Part shown: piece after piece, positions 25,040 to 33,338 of the stretch
Layout of the letters: every line of letters starts with the position of its first letter
How positions within the stretch are numbered: the stretch's first letter is position 1
Assembly (NCBI RefSeq): GCF_005502745.1
Contig: NZ_SCNL01000002.1
Coordinates: forward strand, 62,001-126,000
Reading direction: 5' to 3'
Length of the DNA stretch: 64,000 nucleotides
From: Sphingomonas sp. 3P27F8
Lineage (GTDB): Bacteria > Pseudomonadota > Alphaproteobacteria > Sphingomonadales > Sphingomonadaceae
Made by a program: the position numbers and the translations under genes
The notes under the pieces: model-generated
Database searches by the model: none
What the model saw: only the letters and a program-made list of their open reading frames with translations
Told to the model about the DNA's origin: nothing

Positions 25040-25825
25040 TTACGCGTCAGCCTGCACAGCGGGCTCTGCCTCGACGGCCAGCGCTTCCTCGGCTGGCGGC
25101 TCGGCGAGCGCGCCGATATCCGCACCGCCGCGCCGCTGCTGCTCCTGATTGCCGCGCGTGGAGGCGATCGCCACCGCCTCGCAATACAGGCGGATCGCGC
25201 GGCTCGCGTCGTCGTTCGCGGGCACCGGGAAGGCGATGCCGTCCGGCGACACGTTCGAATCCAGGATCGCGACGACCGGAATGCCGAGTGTGTTGGCTTC
25301 CTTGATAGCCAGCTCTTCCTTGTTGGCGTCGATCACGAACATCACGTCCGGGATGCCGCCCATGTCGCGGATGCCGCCCAGCGACAGCTCGAGCTTGTCG
25401 CGCTCACGGGTGAGCTGGAGCACCTCCTTCTTGGTCAGACCGGCGGTATTCCCGGAAAGCTGCTCCTCGAGGCTCTTGAGGCGCTTGATCGAGTTCGAGA
25501 TCGTCTTCCAGTTGGTGAGCATGCCGCCCAGCCAGCGATGGTTGACGAAATGCTGGCCCGCGCGGCGCGCCGCGTCCGCGATCGGCTCCTGCGCCTGGCG
25601 CTTCGTGCCGACGAACAGCACCTTGCCGCCCGCCGCGACGGTGGACGACACGAACTCGAGCGCACGCGCAAAGAGCGGCACGGTCTGCGACAGATCGATG
25701 ATGTGGACGCCGTTGCGGTCACCGAAAATATACGGCTTCATCTTCGGGTTCCAGCGATGGGTCTGGTGGCCGAAATGCGCGCCGGTCTCGATAAGCTGCT
25801 GCATCGTGACGACAGGTGCCGCCAT
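25040..25825 (-). CDS. rpsB: 30S ribosomal protein S2
   Basis: A 261-aa ribosomal protein. [28 protein letters not shown] is the universal opening. [25 protein letters not shown] and the [35 protein letters not shown] pattern confirm it. An acidic Ala/Glu-rich tail of about 30 residues extends the C-terminus, as is usual in sphingomonads. A GGAAAGGAAA ribosome binding site precedes the ATG. The gene leads the rpsB-tsf pair. Confidence 0.98.
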   Translation of the reverse strand: MAAPVVTMQQLIETGAHFGHQTHRWNPKMKPYIFGDRNGVHIIDLSQTVPLFARALEFVSSTVAAGGKVLFVGTKRQAQEPIADAARRAGQHFVNHRWLGGMLTNWKTISNSIKRLKSLEEQLSGNTAGLTKKEVLQLTRERDKLELSLGGIRDMGGIPDVMFVIDANKEELAIKEANTLGIPVVAILDSNVSPDGIAFPVPANDDASRAIRLYCEAVAIASTRGNQEQQRRGGADIGALAEPPAEEALAVEAEPAVQADA

Positions 25826-25926
25826 AGGGTATTTCCTTTCCGGTTATGCCTCTGGGAAGCGGAATGACGATCGGCTGCAAGCCGACGCACCGGTGATGAT
25901 GCTTCCCATGCGGAGTTGAGGGCGCG

Positions 25927-25955
25927 GCGTTAGCGCACCTCGCTGCCAAAAGCAA
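25927..25955 (-). promoter_or_regulatory. candidate rpsB promoter
   Basis: On the minus strand, TTGCTT (25955-25950), a 17-base spacer and TAACGC (25932-25927) form a plausible sigma-70 promoter, giving a leader of roughly 95 bases before rpsB. It is back-to-back with the plus-strand promoter that holds the LexA-box-like repeats. Chosen by eye. Confidence 0.4.
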
Positions 25956-25959
25956 TCGC

Positions 25960-26010
25960 TTGACGAAATGGAACAAACGTGGAACATGAAAAACCGAACA
26001 GAGCGGGAAC
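25960..26010 (+). promoter_or_regulatory. candidate SOS promoter with two tandem LexA boxes
   Basis: TTGACG (25960-25965) is a good -35. It is followed by GAAC-N7-GAAC at 25971-25985 and a second GAAC-N7-GAAC at 25996-26010. GTTC-N7-GTTC (read GAAC-N7-GAAC on the other strand) is the established alphaproteobacterial LexA operator. The first copy spans the spacer/-10 area and the second the early transcribed region, an ideal arrangement for repression. A matching -10 is poor (AACATG at 25983-25988). Either repeat alone could be chance, but two within 40 bases of an intergenic region is unlikely to be. Confidence 0.55.
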
Positions 26011-26090
26011 GAGCGGTCGCTTGGAACCTCTGGACATCAATATGCGTCTTGATCCGGAACGGATCGGTGACGCTACAGGAGGCGAAAACG

Positions 26091-26321
26091 ATGTTTCTTC
26101 TGGCAATCGCGATTTTTGGCTCCGCTGCCGGCGTCACCGCTTATGCCCTGCTGGCCACGCTGACGCCCAACATCGCGAAGATCAGATTCGCGCTCTTGGG
26201 GCAGTCTCGGCTGGCCGCCGCGCTCGCCGCGGAAATGCCGCGCCTGGAAAAGCGCTCGGCGGTCAGGCGCCGGTCGGGTCCGCAGCCTCGGTCGACAGCG
26301 CCGCTGCGCGCTGCCGCCTGA
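26091..26321 (+). CDS. small single-span membrane protein, possibly SOS-controlled
   Basis: A 76-aa protein of unknown function. Residues 1-25 are a strongly hydrophobic helix (MFLLAIAIFGSAAGVTAYALLATL). The remainder is basic, with PRLEKRSAVRRRSGPQPR near the end, so an N-out/C-in topology with a cytoplasmic tail is expected. The start is supported by AGGAGG at 26079-26084, seven bases before the ATG. The frame stays open upstream but without such a site. Its 3' end overlaps the end of pssA on the other strand by 59 bases. The tandem LexA-box-like promoter suggests induction by DNA damage. Known SOS-induced small membrane proteins, such as Caulobacter SidA, block division, but no sequence resemblance is claimed. 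Confidence 0.65.
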   Translation: MFLLAIAIFGSAAGVTAYALLATLTPNIAKIRFALLGQSRLAAALAAEMPRLEKRSAVRRRSGPQPRSTAPLRAAA

Positions 26322-27054
26322 TCCGCGCATAGTTCGCGATGCTGAACGGCATCGAGAGAAGGTATGCGATGCATAATGCCGTGGCGGTGTGCCATGGGGT
26401 CGACACTGCGGCGGCGCCAAGCACCACCACCCCCGCCAGCACTTCGAAGCGAATGTTCCTGCGGAGGCGGAGCGAACCCCAGGAATAGGTGGCGAGACTG
26501 GAGATCATCAGCAACGCCACCAGCGCGGTCCATGGCGCGACAAGATACGGGGACCGCAGCCAGGTCTCGCCCGTCCAGAACCAGAGGAACATCGGCAGCA
26601 ACGCGAGGCCCGCACCGGCAGGCGCAGGCACGCCGGTGAGGAAGCCGGCGGATTTGTGCGGCTGCTCCGTCACGTCGATGTTGGCGTTGAACCGCGCGAG
26701 GCGGAGCGCGCAGAACACCGCCAGCATAAGCGCCGCGGTCCACCCGAATCGCGGCAGCGCTGACAGGGACCACAGATAAAGGATCAGCGCGGGCGATACG
26801 CCGAACGAGATCGCGTCGGCGAGCGAATCGAGTTCCGCGCCAAACCGGCTTTGGCCGCGCAGCATCCGCGCGATGCGTCCATCCAGCCCGTCCAGCACCC
26901 CGGCGAGCAGGATCATCGCGACGGCGAGTTCCCACCACCCCGAAACAGCAAACCGCACACCGGAAAGCCCCGAACACAGCCCAAGCGCGGTGACCGCATT
27001 GGGCAGCACCGCACGCAGCGGCAGTCCGCGCAGCCGGCGCTGCGGCTGTCTCAC
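26263..27054 (-). CDS. pssA: CDP-diacylglycerol-serine O-phosphatidyltransferase
   Basis: A 263-aa integral membrane enzyme making phosphatidylserine from CDP-DAG and serine. The CDP-alcohol phosphotransferase signature D-x2-D-G-x2-A-R-x8-G-x3-D-x3-D is intact: DGLDGRIARMLRGQS followed by RFGAELDSLAD. About seven to eight hydrophobic helices follow, as in the type II (Bacillus-like) enzyme. It lies 22 bases downstream of psd, so the two steps of phosphatidylethanolamine synthesis are co-transcribed. The start is at the beginning of a basic N-terminus (RQPQRRLRGLPLRAV), typical for the family. Confidence 0.94.
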   Translation of the reverse strand: MRQPQRRLRGLPLRAVLPNAVTALGLCSGLSGVRFAVSGWWELAVAMILLAGVLDGLDGRIARMLRGQSRFGAELDSLADAISFGVSPALILYLWSLSALPRFGWTAALMLAVFCALRLARFNANIDVTEQPHKSAGFLTGVPAPAGAGLALLPMFLWFWTGETWLRSPYLVAPWTALVALLMISSLATYSWGSLRLRRNIRFEVLAGVVVLGAAAVSTPWHTATALCIAYLLSMPFSIANYARIRRQRAAALSTEAADPTGA

Positions 27055-27076
27055 CGGTAATCGCCCCGTCGCGCGA

Positions 27077-27817
27077 TCACTGCGCGGTGCCGCTGACGGC
27101 GGGCTGGCCGTAACGCCCGATCACCGTCTCGCCTGCAACCGACCGCTGGCCGAGCGCGACCTGCGGCGTGCATCCTTCGGGAAGATAGACGTCCACGCGG
27201 CTGCCGAAGCGGATCAGGCCAACGCGCTGGCCCACCGCGACGATATCGCCGACCTTGGCGAAACCCACGATACGGCGCGCCACCAGCCCCGCGATCTGCG
27301 TGAAGCCCACACGGCGGCCATCATATCCCTCGACAACGAAATGCTGGCGCTCGTTATCCTCCGATGCCTTGTCGAGGTCCGCATTGAGGAACTTGCCCGA
27401 AATATAGACGACCTGCTTGATCGTGCCGGCGATCGGCGCGCGATTTATATGCACGTCGAACACCGACATGAAGATCGACACGCGCACCATCGGATCGCTG
27501 CCCAGCTCGCCGGTCAGTTCACGGGGCACAGGCACGCGCTCGATCATCGTGACGAGCCCGTCCGCCGGCGCGACGACCAGATCATCCCCGCGCGGCGTGG
27601 TGCGCACGGGATCGCGGAAGAAGGCGGCGACCCAAACCGTAAGCCCGAGCATCGGCCAGAAGAATATGTTCGACGCGATGGTGAGCAGCAGGGTCAGCGC
27701 GAAAGCGATGGCGACGAATTTCTGCCCCTCGGGATGCACGGCGGGAAAGCGCCACTTGACGGTAGTGGTGACGGGAAGGCCCGGGCCTTCCGGTTTATCT
27801 AGAGATGGCATCGGCAT
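27077..27817 (-). CDS. psd: phosphatidylserine decarboxylase
   Basis: A 246-aa pyruvoyl enzyme converting phosphatidylserine to phosphatidylethanolamine. A hydrophobic anchor ([26 protein letters not shown]) is followed by [36 protein letters not shown] and the self-cleavage site [12 protein letters not shown], where the Ser becomes the pyruvoyl group. It is the short alphaproteobacterial form with FGS instead of the E. coli LGST. It is coupled to pssA downstream. The exact start (27817 or two codons later) is uncertain because no clear ribosome binding site is seen. Confidence 0.95.
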   Translation of the reverse strand: MPMPSLDKPEGPGLPVTTTVKWRFPAVHPEGQKFVAIAFALTLLLTIASNIFFWPMLGLTVWVAAFFRDPVRTTPRGDDLVVAPADGLVTMIERVPVPRELTGELGSDPMVRVSIFMSVFDVHINRAPIAGTIKQVVYISGKFLNADLDKASEDNERQHFVVEGYDGRRVGFTQIAGLVARRIVGFAKVGDIVAVGQRVGLIRFGSRVDVYLPEGCTPQVALGQRSVAGETVIGRYGQPAVSGTAQ

Positions 27818-27954
27818 GATGTAGCCGCACGGTTCGTGACACACAACGCGCAGCTGCGCATTTTGCGCGCGTGGGTCTTGGCGGGCGAAAGGTTGATCCT
27901 CCGCGCCCTTCCCCCTATCGCGCTCGCCAAACCTCCCCTCTCAAGGAAATGGAT

Positions 27955-29175
27955 ATGGCGAAGATCAAGGTGAAAACGCCGGTCGTGGAGATCGATGGCG
28001 ACGAGATGACGCGGATCATCTGGGAATGGATCCGCGAGCGCCTGATCAAGCCCTATGTCGACATCGAGCTCGACTATTACGATCTCGGCATCGAGCACCG
28101 CGACGCCACCGACGATCAGGTCACGGTGGACAGCGCGAAGGCGACACAGAAGTATGGCGTCGCCGTGAAATGCGCCACGATCACGCCCGACGAGGCCCGT
28201 GTCGAGGAATTCGGCCTCAAGCAGATGTGGAAATCGCCCAACGGCACGATCCGCAACATCCTGGGCGGCGTGATCTTCCGCGAGCCGATCGTGATCCGCA
28301 ACGTGCCCCGTCTGATCCCGGGCTGGACGCACCCGATCGTCGTCGGCCGCCATGCCTTCGGCGATCAGTATCGCGCGACCGATTTCAAGGTGCCCGGCAA
28401 GGGCAAGCTGACGATGAAGTTCGAGGGCGAGGACGGGACGGTCATCGAGAAGGACGTCTATGATTTCCCCGCCGCCGGCGTCGCGATGGGGATGTACAAC
28501 CTTGACGAATCGATCCGCGATTTCGCCCATGCCAGCATGAATTACGCGCTGGGCCGCAATTGGCCGCTGTATCTTTCGACCAAGAACACCATCCTCAAGG
28601 CCTATGACGGCCGTTTCAAGGATATCTTTGCCGAAGTGTTCGAGTCCGAATTCAAGGCAAAGTTCGCGGATGCGGGCATCGTGTACGAGCATCGCCTGAT
28701 CGACGACATGGTTGCATCGGCGCTGAAGTGGAACGGCGAGTTCGTCTGGGCATGCAAGAACTATGACGGCGACGTGCAGTCCGATCAGGTCGCGCAGGGC
28801 TTTGGCAGCCTCGGCCTGATGACGAGCGTGCTGATGACCCCGGATGGCCGGACGATCGAGGCGGAAGCGGCTCACGGAACCGTCACGCGCCACTATCGCC
28901 AGCATCAGCAGGGCAAGGCGACCTCGACCAATCCGATCGCGTCGATCTTCGCGTGGACGGGCGGCCTCAAGTATCGCGGCAAGTTCGACGGTACGCCGGA
29001 CGTGACGCGCTTTGCCGAAACGCTGGAACAGGTCTGCATCGAAACCGTCGAGGCCGGTGACATGACCAAGGATCTCGCGATCCTGATTGGCCCGGATCAG
29101 AAGTGGATGACGACCGAGCAGTTCTTCGAAAAGGTTCGCCTGAACCTTGAGAACAAGATGGCCGACTGGGCCTGA
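27955..29175 (+). CDS. icd: NADP-dependent isocitrate dehydrogenase
   Basis: A 406-aa TCA-cycle enzyme of the eukaryote-like, homodimeric class (IDH type II), oxidising isocitrate to 2-oxoglutarate with NADP. Visible features are [40 protein letters not shown] (substrate-binding SPNGTIRN), [23 protein letters not shown] (metal aspartates), [26 protein letters not shown] and [33 protein letters not shown]. The ATG follows AAGGA by 7 bases. An upstream in-frame extension is not homologous. It is monocistronic, followed by a stem-loop. Confidence 0.97.
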   Translation: MAKIKVKTPVVEIDGDEMTRIIWEWIRERLIKPYVDIELDYYDLGIEHRDATDDQVTVDSAKATQKYGVAVKCATITPDEARVEEFGLKQMWKSPNGTIRNILGGVIFREPIVIRNVPRLIPGWTHPIVVGRHAFGDQYRATDFKVPGKGKLTMKFEGEDGTVIEKDVYDFPAAGVAMGMYNLDESIRDFAHASMNYALGRNWPLYLSTKNTILKAYDGRFKDIFAEVFESEFKAKFADAGIVYEHRLIDDMVASALKWNGEFVWACKNYDGDVQSDQVAQGFGSLGLMTSVLMTPDGRTIEAEAAHGTVTRHYRQHQQGKATSTNPIASIFAWTGGLKYRGKFDGTPDVTRFAETLEQVCIETVEAGDMTKDLAILIGPDQKWMTTEQFFEKVRLNLENKMADWA

Positions 29176-29202
29176 TCGCCAGATCCGGCCGTCTGCCGGT
29201 GT

Positions 29203-29241
29203 CCCCCGCCGAAAGCGCCGCCAGGTCGCCCGCGGCGGGGG
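29203..29241 (+). terminator. stem-loop downstream of icd
   Basis: CCCCCGCCG (29203-29211) and CGGCGGGGG (29233-29241) are perfect 9-bp inverted repeats with a 21-base loop, 28 bases after the icd stop. There is no U-run. It probably protects the 3' end or assists termination. Confidence 0.45.
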
Positions 29242-29394
29242 GTAACGAGCCGGATCGCGCCTGACGGTTGGCCGCGCGGAAGCGCTGTCGGGCGCTTATC
29301 GCGCCAACAGCGCGCCGCAGCGCCGCAGACCGATTTATGTTTTTTCATTGCCGGCGTCCTGACAGCCACCACCGCATCCGTTTAGGGTGCGTCG

Positions 29395-31173
29395 ATGGCG
29401 ATCGGATTGGACAATCAGGGTTTCAGTGACACGCTCGTGATTCTGGGCGCGGCGGGCATGGTGATCCCGGCCTTCGCGCGTTTCAGGATCAGCCCGGTGA
29501 TCGGCTTCATCCTAGTCGGAATGCTCGTGGGCCCGGCGGGGCTCGGCGGGTTGGTCGATCAGGCGCCGTGGCTCTATTATTTCACGATCACCAATCCGCA
29601 CGCGATCGAGCCCTTGGCGGAATTCGGCATCATCCTGTTGCTGTTCTCGATCGGGCTTGAGCTGTCGTTCCGGCGATTGTGGGCGATGCGGCAGCTCGTG
29701 TTCGGCACAGGCGCGGCGGAACTGATCGGTTCCGCGCTGCTGATCGGCGCGGCGCTGCATCTGCTGGGGCAGAACTGGGCGGGCGCGATCGGCCTGGGCA
29801 TGGCGCTGGCGCTTTCCTCCACGGCGCTGGTGCTGCCGCTGGTCGGCACGACGAGCGCTGTGGGCCGCGGCGCGTTCGCGATGCTGCTGTTCGAGGATAT
29901 CGCGCTGGTGCCGATCATCTTCGCGCTCGGGGCGATGGCGCCCACCGCGACGGCGGACGGCTGGCAGGGCCTGGCCGGCGTGGCGCTGCGCGGCGGGCTT
30001 ACGGTGGTGGCGATGTATGTCGGCGGCCGGCTGGTGCTGCCGCGATTGTTTTCGCAGGCGGCGCGCACCAAGAGCCCCGAATTGTTTCTCGCCGCCTCGC
30101 TGCTGGTGGTGATCGTTGCCAGCGTGGCCACCACCGCCGCCGGCCTGTCGCCAATCGTCGGCGCGCTGCTCGCCGGGTTGCTGATCGCCGAAACCGAATA
30201 TCACACCGAGGTCGAGGTGATGACCGCGCCGTTCAAGGGCCTTGCGCTCGGCGTCTTCCTCATCACCGTCGGCATGAGCGTGAACCTGTCGTCGATCGTC
30301 GAGAATTGGGTCGCCCTCGCGCTGGCGGTGACGGGGGTGGTCGCGATCAAGGCGGCCGTCACCTATCTGCTGCTGCGGGTTGCGAATGCCCGCCACGGCG
30401 TGGCGGCGGAAACCGGGCTGCTGATGGGCAGCCCGTCCGAAACCACGCTGATCGTGCTGGCGACCGCGGCACAGGCGCAGTTGATCCAGGCATCCACCGC
30501 CGCCTTCTGGCAAACGGTGACCGCGATCGGACTGACGATCACGCCGCTGCTCGCCAAGGCCGGCACGGCGATTTCGCGCCGGCTCGACCGGACGGACCAC
30601 CATGCCGTGCCCGAAATCGGCGACAGCGCCCGCACGGTCGTGATCGGGTTCGGCCGTGTCGGCCGGATGGTCGCCGACATGCTGGCGGTGCATGCCCAGC
30701 CCTATATCGCGGTGGAAGCGGATATAGATGCAGTGAAGGAGGCGCGGATCGCCGGCTATCCGGTGATGTTCGGCGATGTGGCGCGCGGGCAGCTTGTCGA
30801 CCGGCTCGATCTGCCTGCGGCGCGCGCGCTGATCCTCACGATGGACGATCCGGTGCTGACCGTGCAACTCGTCCGTCGCATCCGCGCGCTGGTTCCGGAG
30901 CTGCCGATCATCGCGCGCGCGCGCGACACGCGACACGCCGCCGAACTGTATCGCGCCGGGGTGACCGATGCAGTGCCGGAAACACTCGAAAGCTCGCTTC
31001 AGCTATCCGAAGCGGTGCTCGTCGATCTCGGGGTCGCGATGGGGCCGGTGATTGCCTCGATCCATGAAAAGCGCGACGAAATGCGCGAGATGATCCGGCG
31101 AGAGGCCGCGCTCACCCGCGAGCCGCGCATTCGCCGCGTTCGCCGCAAGAGCGAGATCGCGGCGGAGAGCTGA
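29395..31173 (+). CDS. CPA2-family cation:proton antiporter with RCK domain (YbaL/KefB-like)
   Basis: A 592-aa membrane transporter. Residues about 1-395 form 12-13 helices of the Na+/H+ exchanger fold, including ISPVIGFILVGMLVGPAGLG, PLAEFGIILLLFSIGLELSF, MALALSSTALVLP, LFEDIALVPIIF, LSPIVGALLAGLLIAETEY and MGSPSETTLIVLA. Residues about 412-530 are a Rossmann-type RCK_N domain, VVIGFGRVGRMVADMLAV (NAD/nucleotide GxGxxG) followed by GYPVMFGDVARGQLVDRLD. The tail is short and Arg-rich. Members of this set exchange K+ or Na+ for H+ under ligand control, and the ion cannot be told here. The gene is monocistronic. Confidence 0.92.
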   Translation: MAIGLDNQGFSDTLVILGAAGMVIPAFARFRISPVIGFILVGMLVGPAGLGGLVDQAPWLYYFTITNPHAIEPLAEFGIILLLFSIGLELSFRRLWAMRQLVFGTGAAELIGSALLIGAALHLLGQNWAGAIGLGMALALSSTALVLPLVGTTSAVGRGAFAMLLFEDIALVPIIFALGAMAPTATADGWQGLAGVALRGGLTVVAMYVGGRLVLPRLFSQAARTKSPELFLAASLLVVIVASVATTAAGLSPIVGALLAGLLIAETEYHTEVEVMTAPFKGLALGVFLITVGMSVNLSSIVENWVALALAVTGVVAIKAAVTYLLLRVANARHGVAAETGLLMGSPSETTLIVLATAAQAQLIQASTAAFWQTVTAIGLTITPLLAKAGTAISRRLDRTDHHAVPEIGDSARTVVIGFGRVGRMVADMLAVHAQPYIAVEADIDAVKEARIAGYPVMFGDVARGQLVDRLDLPAARALILTMDDPVLTVQLVRRIRALVPELPIIARARDTRHAAELYRAGVTDAVPETLESSLQLSEAVLVDLGVAMGPVIASIHEKRDEMREMIRREAALTREPRIRRVRRKSEIAAES

Positions 31174-31221
31174 TCGCGCGCCATCTAGTTTTCGCCATGA
31201 TCGGCGGTTAACGGCGACGTC

Positions 31222-32361
31222 ATGCAGCCGTCTGACCTTCGCGTAGCCCTGTTCAGCGGCAACTATAATTACGTCCGCGACGGCGCCAATCAGTCGCTCA
31301 ATCTGCTGGTCGGCTATTTGCTGGAGCGTGGCGTGAAAGTGCGCGTCTATTCGCCGACCGTGCCGCAACCCGCCTTTCCGGCGGTCGGCGATCTCGTCGA
31401 TGTTCCCTCCATCCCGATGATCGCTGGGCGCGGAGAATACAAGCTGGCCCGCGGCCTGCCCGCGAGGCCGCGCGCCGACCTGGAGGCATTCGCCCCGAAC
31501 ATCGTGCACGTCTCCGCCCCGGAATTCCTCGGTCATGCGGCCGTGCGCTGGGCGAAGGCCAATCATGTGCCCGCGGTCGCCTCGTTCCACACGCGGTTCG
31601 AGACATATTTCGGCTATTATGGCGTCGGCTTCCTGGAGCCGGCGGTGAAGGCGCTGATGACCCGCTTCTACAATCGCTTCGATCGTGTGCTGGTGCCCAG
31701 CAACAGCATGATCGAGCTGCTCGGTGAATGGGGCGTCAAGGCGCCGATGGGAATCTGGTCGCGCGGGATCAACCATGATCGCTTCCGCCCGGAGCGCCGC
31801 GATCTCGCCTGGCGGCGCTCGCTTGGCGTCGCGGATCACGAGATGGCCGTCGGCTTTCTGGGGCGGCTGGTGAAAGAAAAGGGCCTAGATATCTTTGCCG
31901 ACGTCTCGGCCGAATTGAAGCGGCGCGGCGTGGCGCACAAGATCCTGGTGGTGGGCGAAGGGCCCGCGCGCGAATGGTTCGCCGAGCGGGTGCCGGATGC
32001 GGTGTTCACCGGCTTCCAGTCCGGCGATGCGCTCGGCCGCGCGGTGGCCTCGATGGATGTGTTCTTCAACCCGAGCGTGACCGAGACCTTCGGCAACGTC
32101 ACCACCGAGGCGATGGCCAGCGCGGTGCCGGTCGTGGCGGCGCGGGCGACCGGGGCTGTCGATCTGGTCGAGGAAGGCGTGAACGGCTTCCTCGCATCGC
32201 CCCGCGATATTGCCGCTTATGCGGACGCGATCGCGCGGATTGTCGCCGATCCTGCGTTGCGCCACGCGATGGGCGAAGCCGGCCACCGCAAGGCAGCCGG
32301 CTATCGCTGGGATATCGCGAACCAGGCGGTGCTCGATGCCTATCTCGCGCTGCGCGCCTAG
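31222..32361 (+). CDS. glycosyltransferase family 4 (GT-B)
   Basis: A 379-aa retaining glycosyltransferase. The N-terminal acceptor domain shows VALFSGNYNYVRDGANQSLNLLVGYLLERG and the family-typical HVSAPEFLGHAAVRWAK with VASFHTRFETYFGYYG. The C-terminal nucleotide-sugar domain has GRLVKEKGLDIFADV, GEGPAREWF, GFQSGDALGRAVASMDVFFNPS and the E-x7-E motif ETFGNVTTE. The closest style is the PimB/MgtA/SqdX-like group that glycosylates lipids such as diacylglycerol. A role in glycolipid synthesis is possible but unproven. No polysaccharide cluster is adjacent. Confidence 0.88.
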   Translation: MQPSDLRVALFSGNYNYVRDGANQSLNLLVGYLLERGVKVRVYSPTVPQPAFPAVGDLVDVPSIPMIAGRGEYKLARGLPARPRADLEAFAPNIVHVSAPEFLGHAAVRWAKANHVPAVASFHTRFETYFGYYGVGFLEPAVKALMTRFYNRFDRVLVPSNSMIELLGEWGVKAPMGIWSRGINHDRFRPERRDLAWRRSLGVADHEMAVGFLGRLVKEKGLDIFADVSAELKRRGVAHKILVVGEGPAREWFAERVPDAVFTGFQSGDALGRAVASMDVFFNPSVTETFGNVTTEAMASAVPVVAARATGAVDLVEEGVNGFLASPRDIAAYADAIARIVADPALRHAMGEAGHRKAAGYRWDIANQAVLDAYLALRA

Positions 32362-32648
32362 GCCTCACGCCAGTCGAAGGTAAGCGGCGCTTCACGAAAG
32401 GCGAAGCGATCGAGGTGACCGGAAACCACCGCGCGCATCCGATCGATATCCGCGCCCGCCACCACCGACAGCGCGAGATCGAGCGTCTCGGCATCGGCGC
32501 GCATATCGAGCCGGCTGCCGTCGGGAAATTCGATCGTCGCCTCCTCCGGCGAGAAGGTGACGGTCATCTTGTGGCTCCAGTGCTTGGCGAGTTGCTGGAG
32601 ATAGCGGCTTGCCAATGCGGTCGGCACGCGGGCAACCGAGACGCTCAC
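32358..32648 (-). CDS. DUF2218 family protein
   Basis: A 96-aa small protein with the DUF2218 pattern: ARVPTALASRYLQQLAKHWSHKMTVTF, FPDGSRLDMRADAETLDLAL, and DHLDRFAFREAPLTFDWR-like C-terminus (here GHLDRFAFREAPLTFDW). DUF2218 genes are commonly found beside siderophore-interacting FAD-dependent ferric reductases, or fused to them, and are thought to act in iron handling. Its ATG overlaps the stop of the PadR regulator (ATGA), so regulator and DUF2218 form an operon. It is convergent with, and overlaps by four bases, the glycosyltransferase gene. No biochemical function is established. Confidence 0.82.
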   Translation of the reverse strand: MSVSVARVPTALASRYLQQLAKHWSHKMTVTFSPEEATIEFPDGSRLDMRADAETLDLALSVVAGADIDRMRAVVSGHLDRFAFREAPLTFDWREA

Positions 32649-33241
32649 CGCAGCCGCTCGATCTTCTGCGCCACCTCATCGATCAGCGCGGCGACATCGT
32701 GCAGCGTATCTTGCGAGAAATCGCCCTTGGTTAGCCGGTGCTCCAGCGCCACGCGCAGATTGCCCATCGCGCGGCGGATCGGGGCACCATCCGTGCGCTG
32801 CCGCCGCTCGCCCACATTCTCCAGCCGCTCGATCAGCGCCTCGACCTGTTCGCGGTTCTCTTCGAGGTGCGCGCGCCCCTCGTCGGTGGCGGCATAGCGC
32901 TTGCGCTTCTCGTCGCCCGACGCCTGATCGGCGATAAAGCCCATTTCGTCGAGCAACGTCAGCGTCGGATAGACGATGCCGGGGCTGGGCGCATACTCGC
33001 CCCCGGTCAACTCCTCCACCGCGCGGATCAGTTCATAGCCGTGGCGCGGTTCATCCGCGATCAGCTTGAGCAATACGAGCCGGAGTTCGCCGCCGTCGAA
33101 CATCCGCTTGCCCCGCCCGCCGCCGCCACCGTGGCCGCCGCGCCTGCCCCTGAAATCCCACTCGACGCTGAATGGCCCGCGCGACCATTCGCCGCGCGGC
33201 CCGCAATGGCGGCCCTTCCCGCTGTGCAATCCTGGAAACAT
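32645..33241 (-). CDS. PadR-family regulator, YqjI-like
   Basis: A 198-aa repressor. The winged-helix domain begins about residue 47: MFDGGELRLVLLKLIAD, HGYELIRAVEELTGGEYAPSPGIVYPTLTLLDEMGFI, then a charged C-terminal dimerisation helix (HLEENREQVEALIERLENV). This closely follows E. coli YqjI as I remember it (the metal-responsive repressor of the ferric reductase gene yqjH). YqjI has a long His/Cys-rich N-terminal metal-binding tail. Here the tail is shorter and Gly/Arg-rich, with only a few candidate ligands (His6, His12, Cys13, His37). It is co-transcribed with the DUF2218 gene. A palindrome upstream of its start is a likely autoregulatory operator. Confidence 0.86.
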   Translation of the reverse strand: MFPGLHSGKGRHCGPRGEWSRGPFSVEWDFRGRRGGHGGGGGRGKRMFDGGELRLVLLKLIADEPRHGYELIRAVEELTGGEYAPSPGIVYPTLTLLDEMGFIADQASGDEKRKRYAATDEGRAHLEENREQVEALIERLENVGERRQRTDGAPIRRAMGNLRVALEHRLTKGDFSQDTLHDVAALIDEVAQKIERLR

Positions 33242-33269
33242 CTTCGTCCTTTCGTATCTTGATCGTTCT

Positions 33270-33281
33270 AAGATATATCTT
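33270..33281. promoter_or_regulatory. palindromic operator candidate for the PadR/YqjI-like regulator
   Basis: AAGATATATCTT is a perfect 12-bp AT-rich palindrome in an otherwise GC-rich genome. It is 29 bases upstream of the regulator start and about 58 bases upstream of rarA on the other strand. PadR proteins typically bind AT-rich palindromes of this kind near their own promoters. Binding is inferred. Confidence 0.5.
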
Positions 33282-33338
33282 TTTATATCGCTCGCAAGTC
33301 CTGCTGCAAAAATCTTTCGCGCGCCCTATCTTGCGGCC

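Noticed and set aside
29512..30936. Long open frame on the minus strand opposite the CPA2 antiporter
   Set aside because: Shadow frame of the antiporter gene, with Arg/His/Gln-biased composition and no motif.
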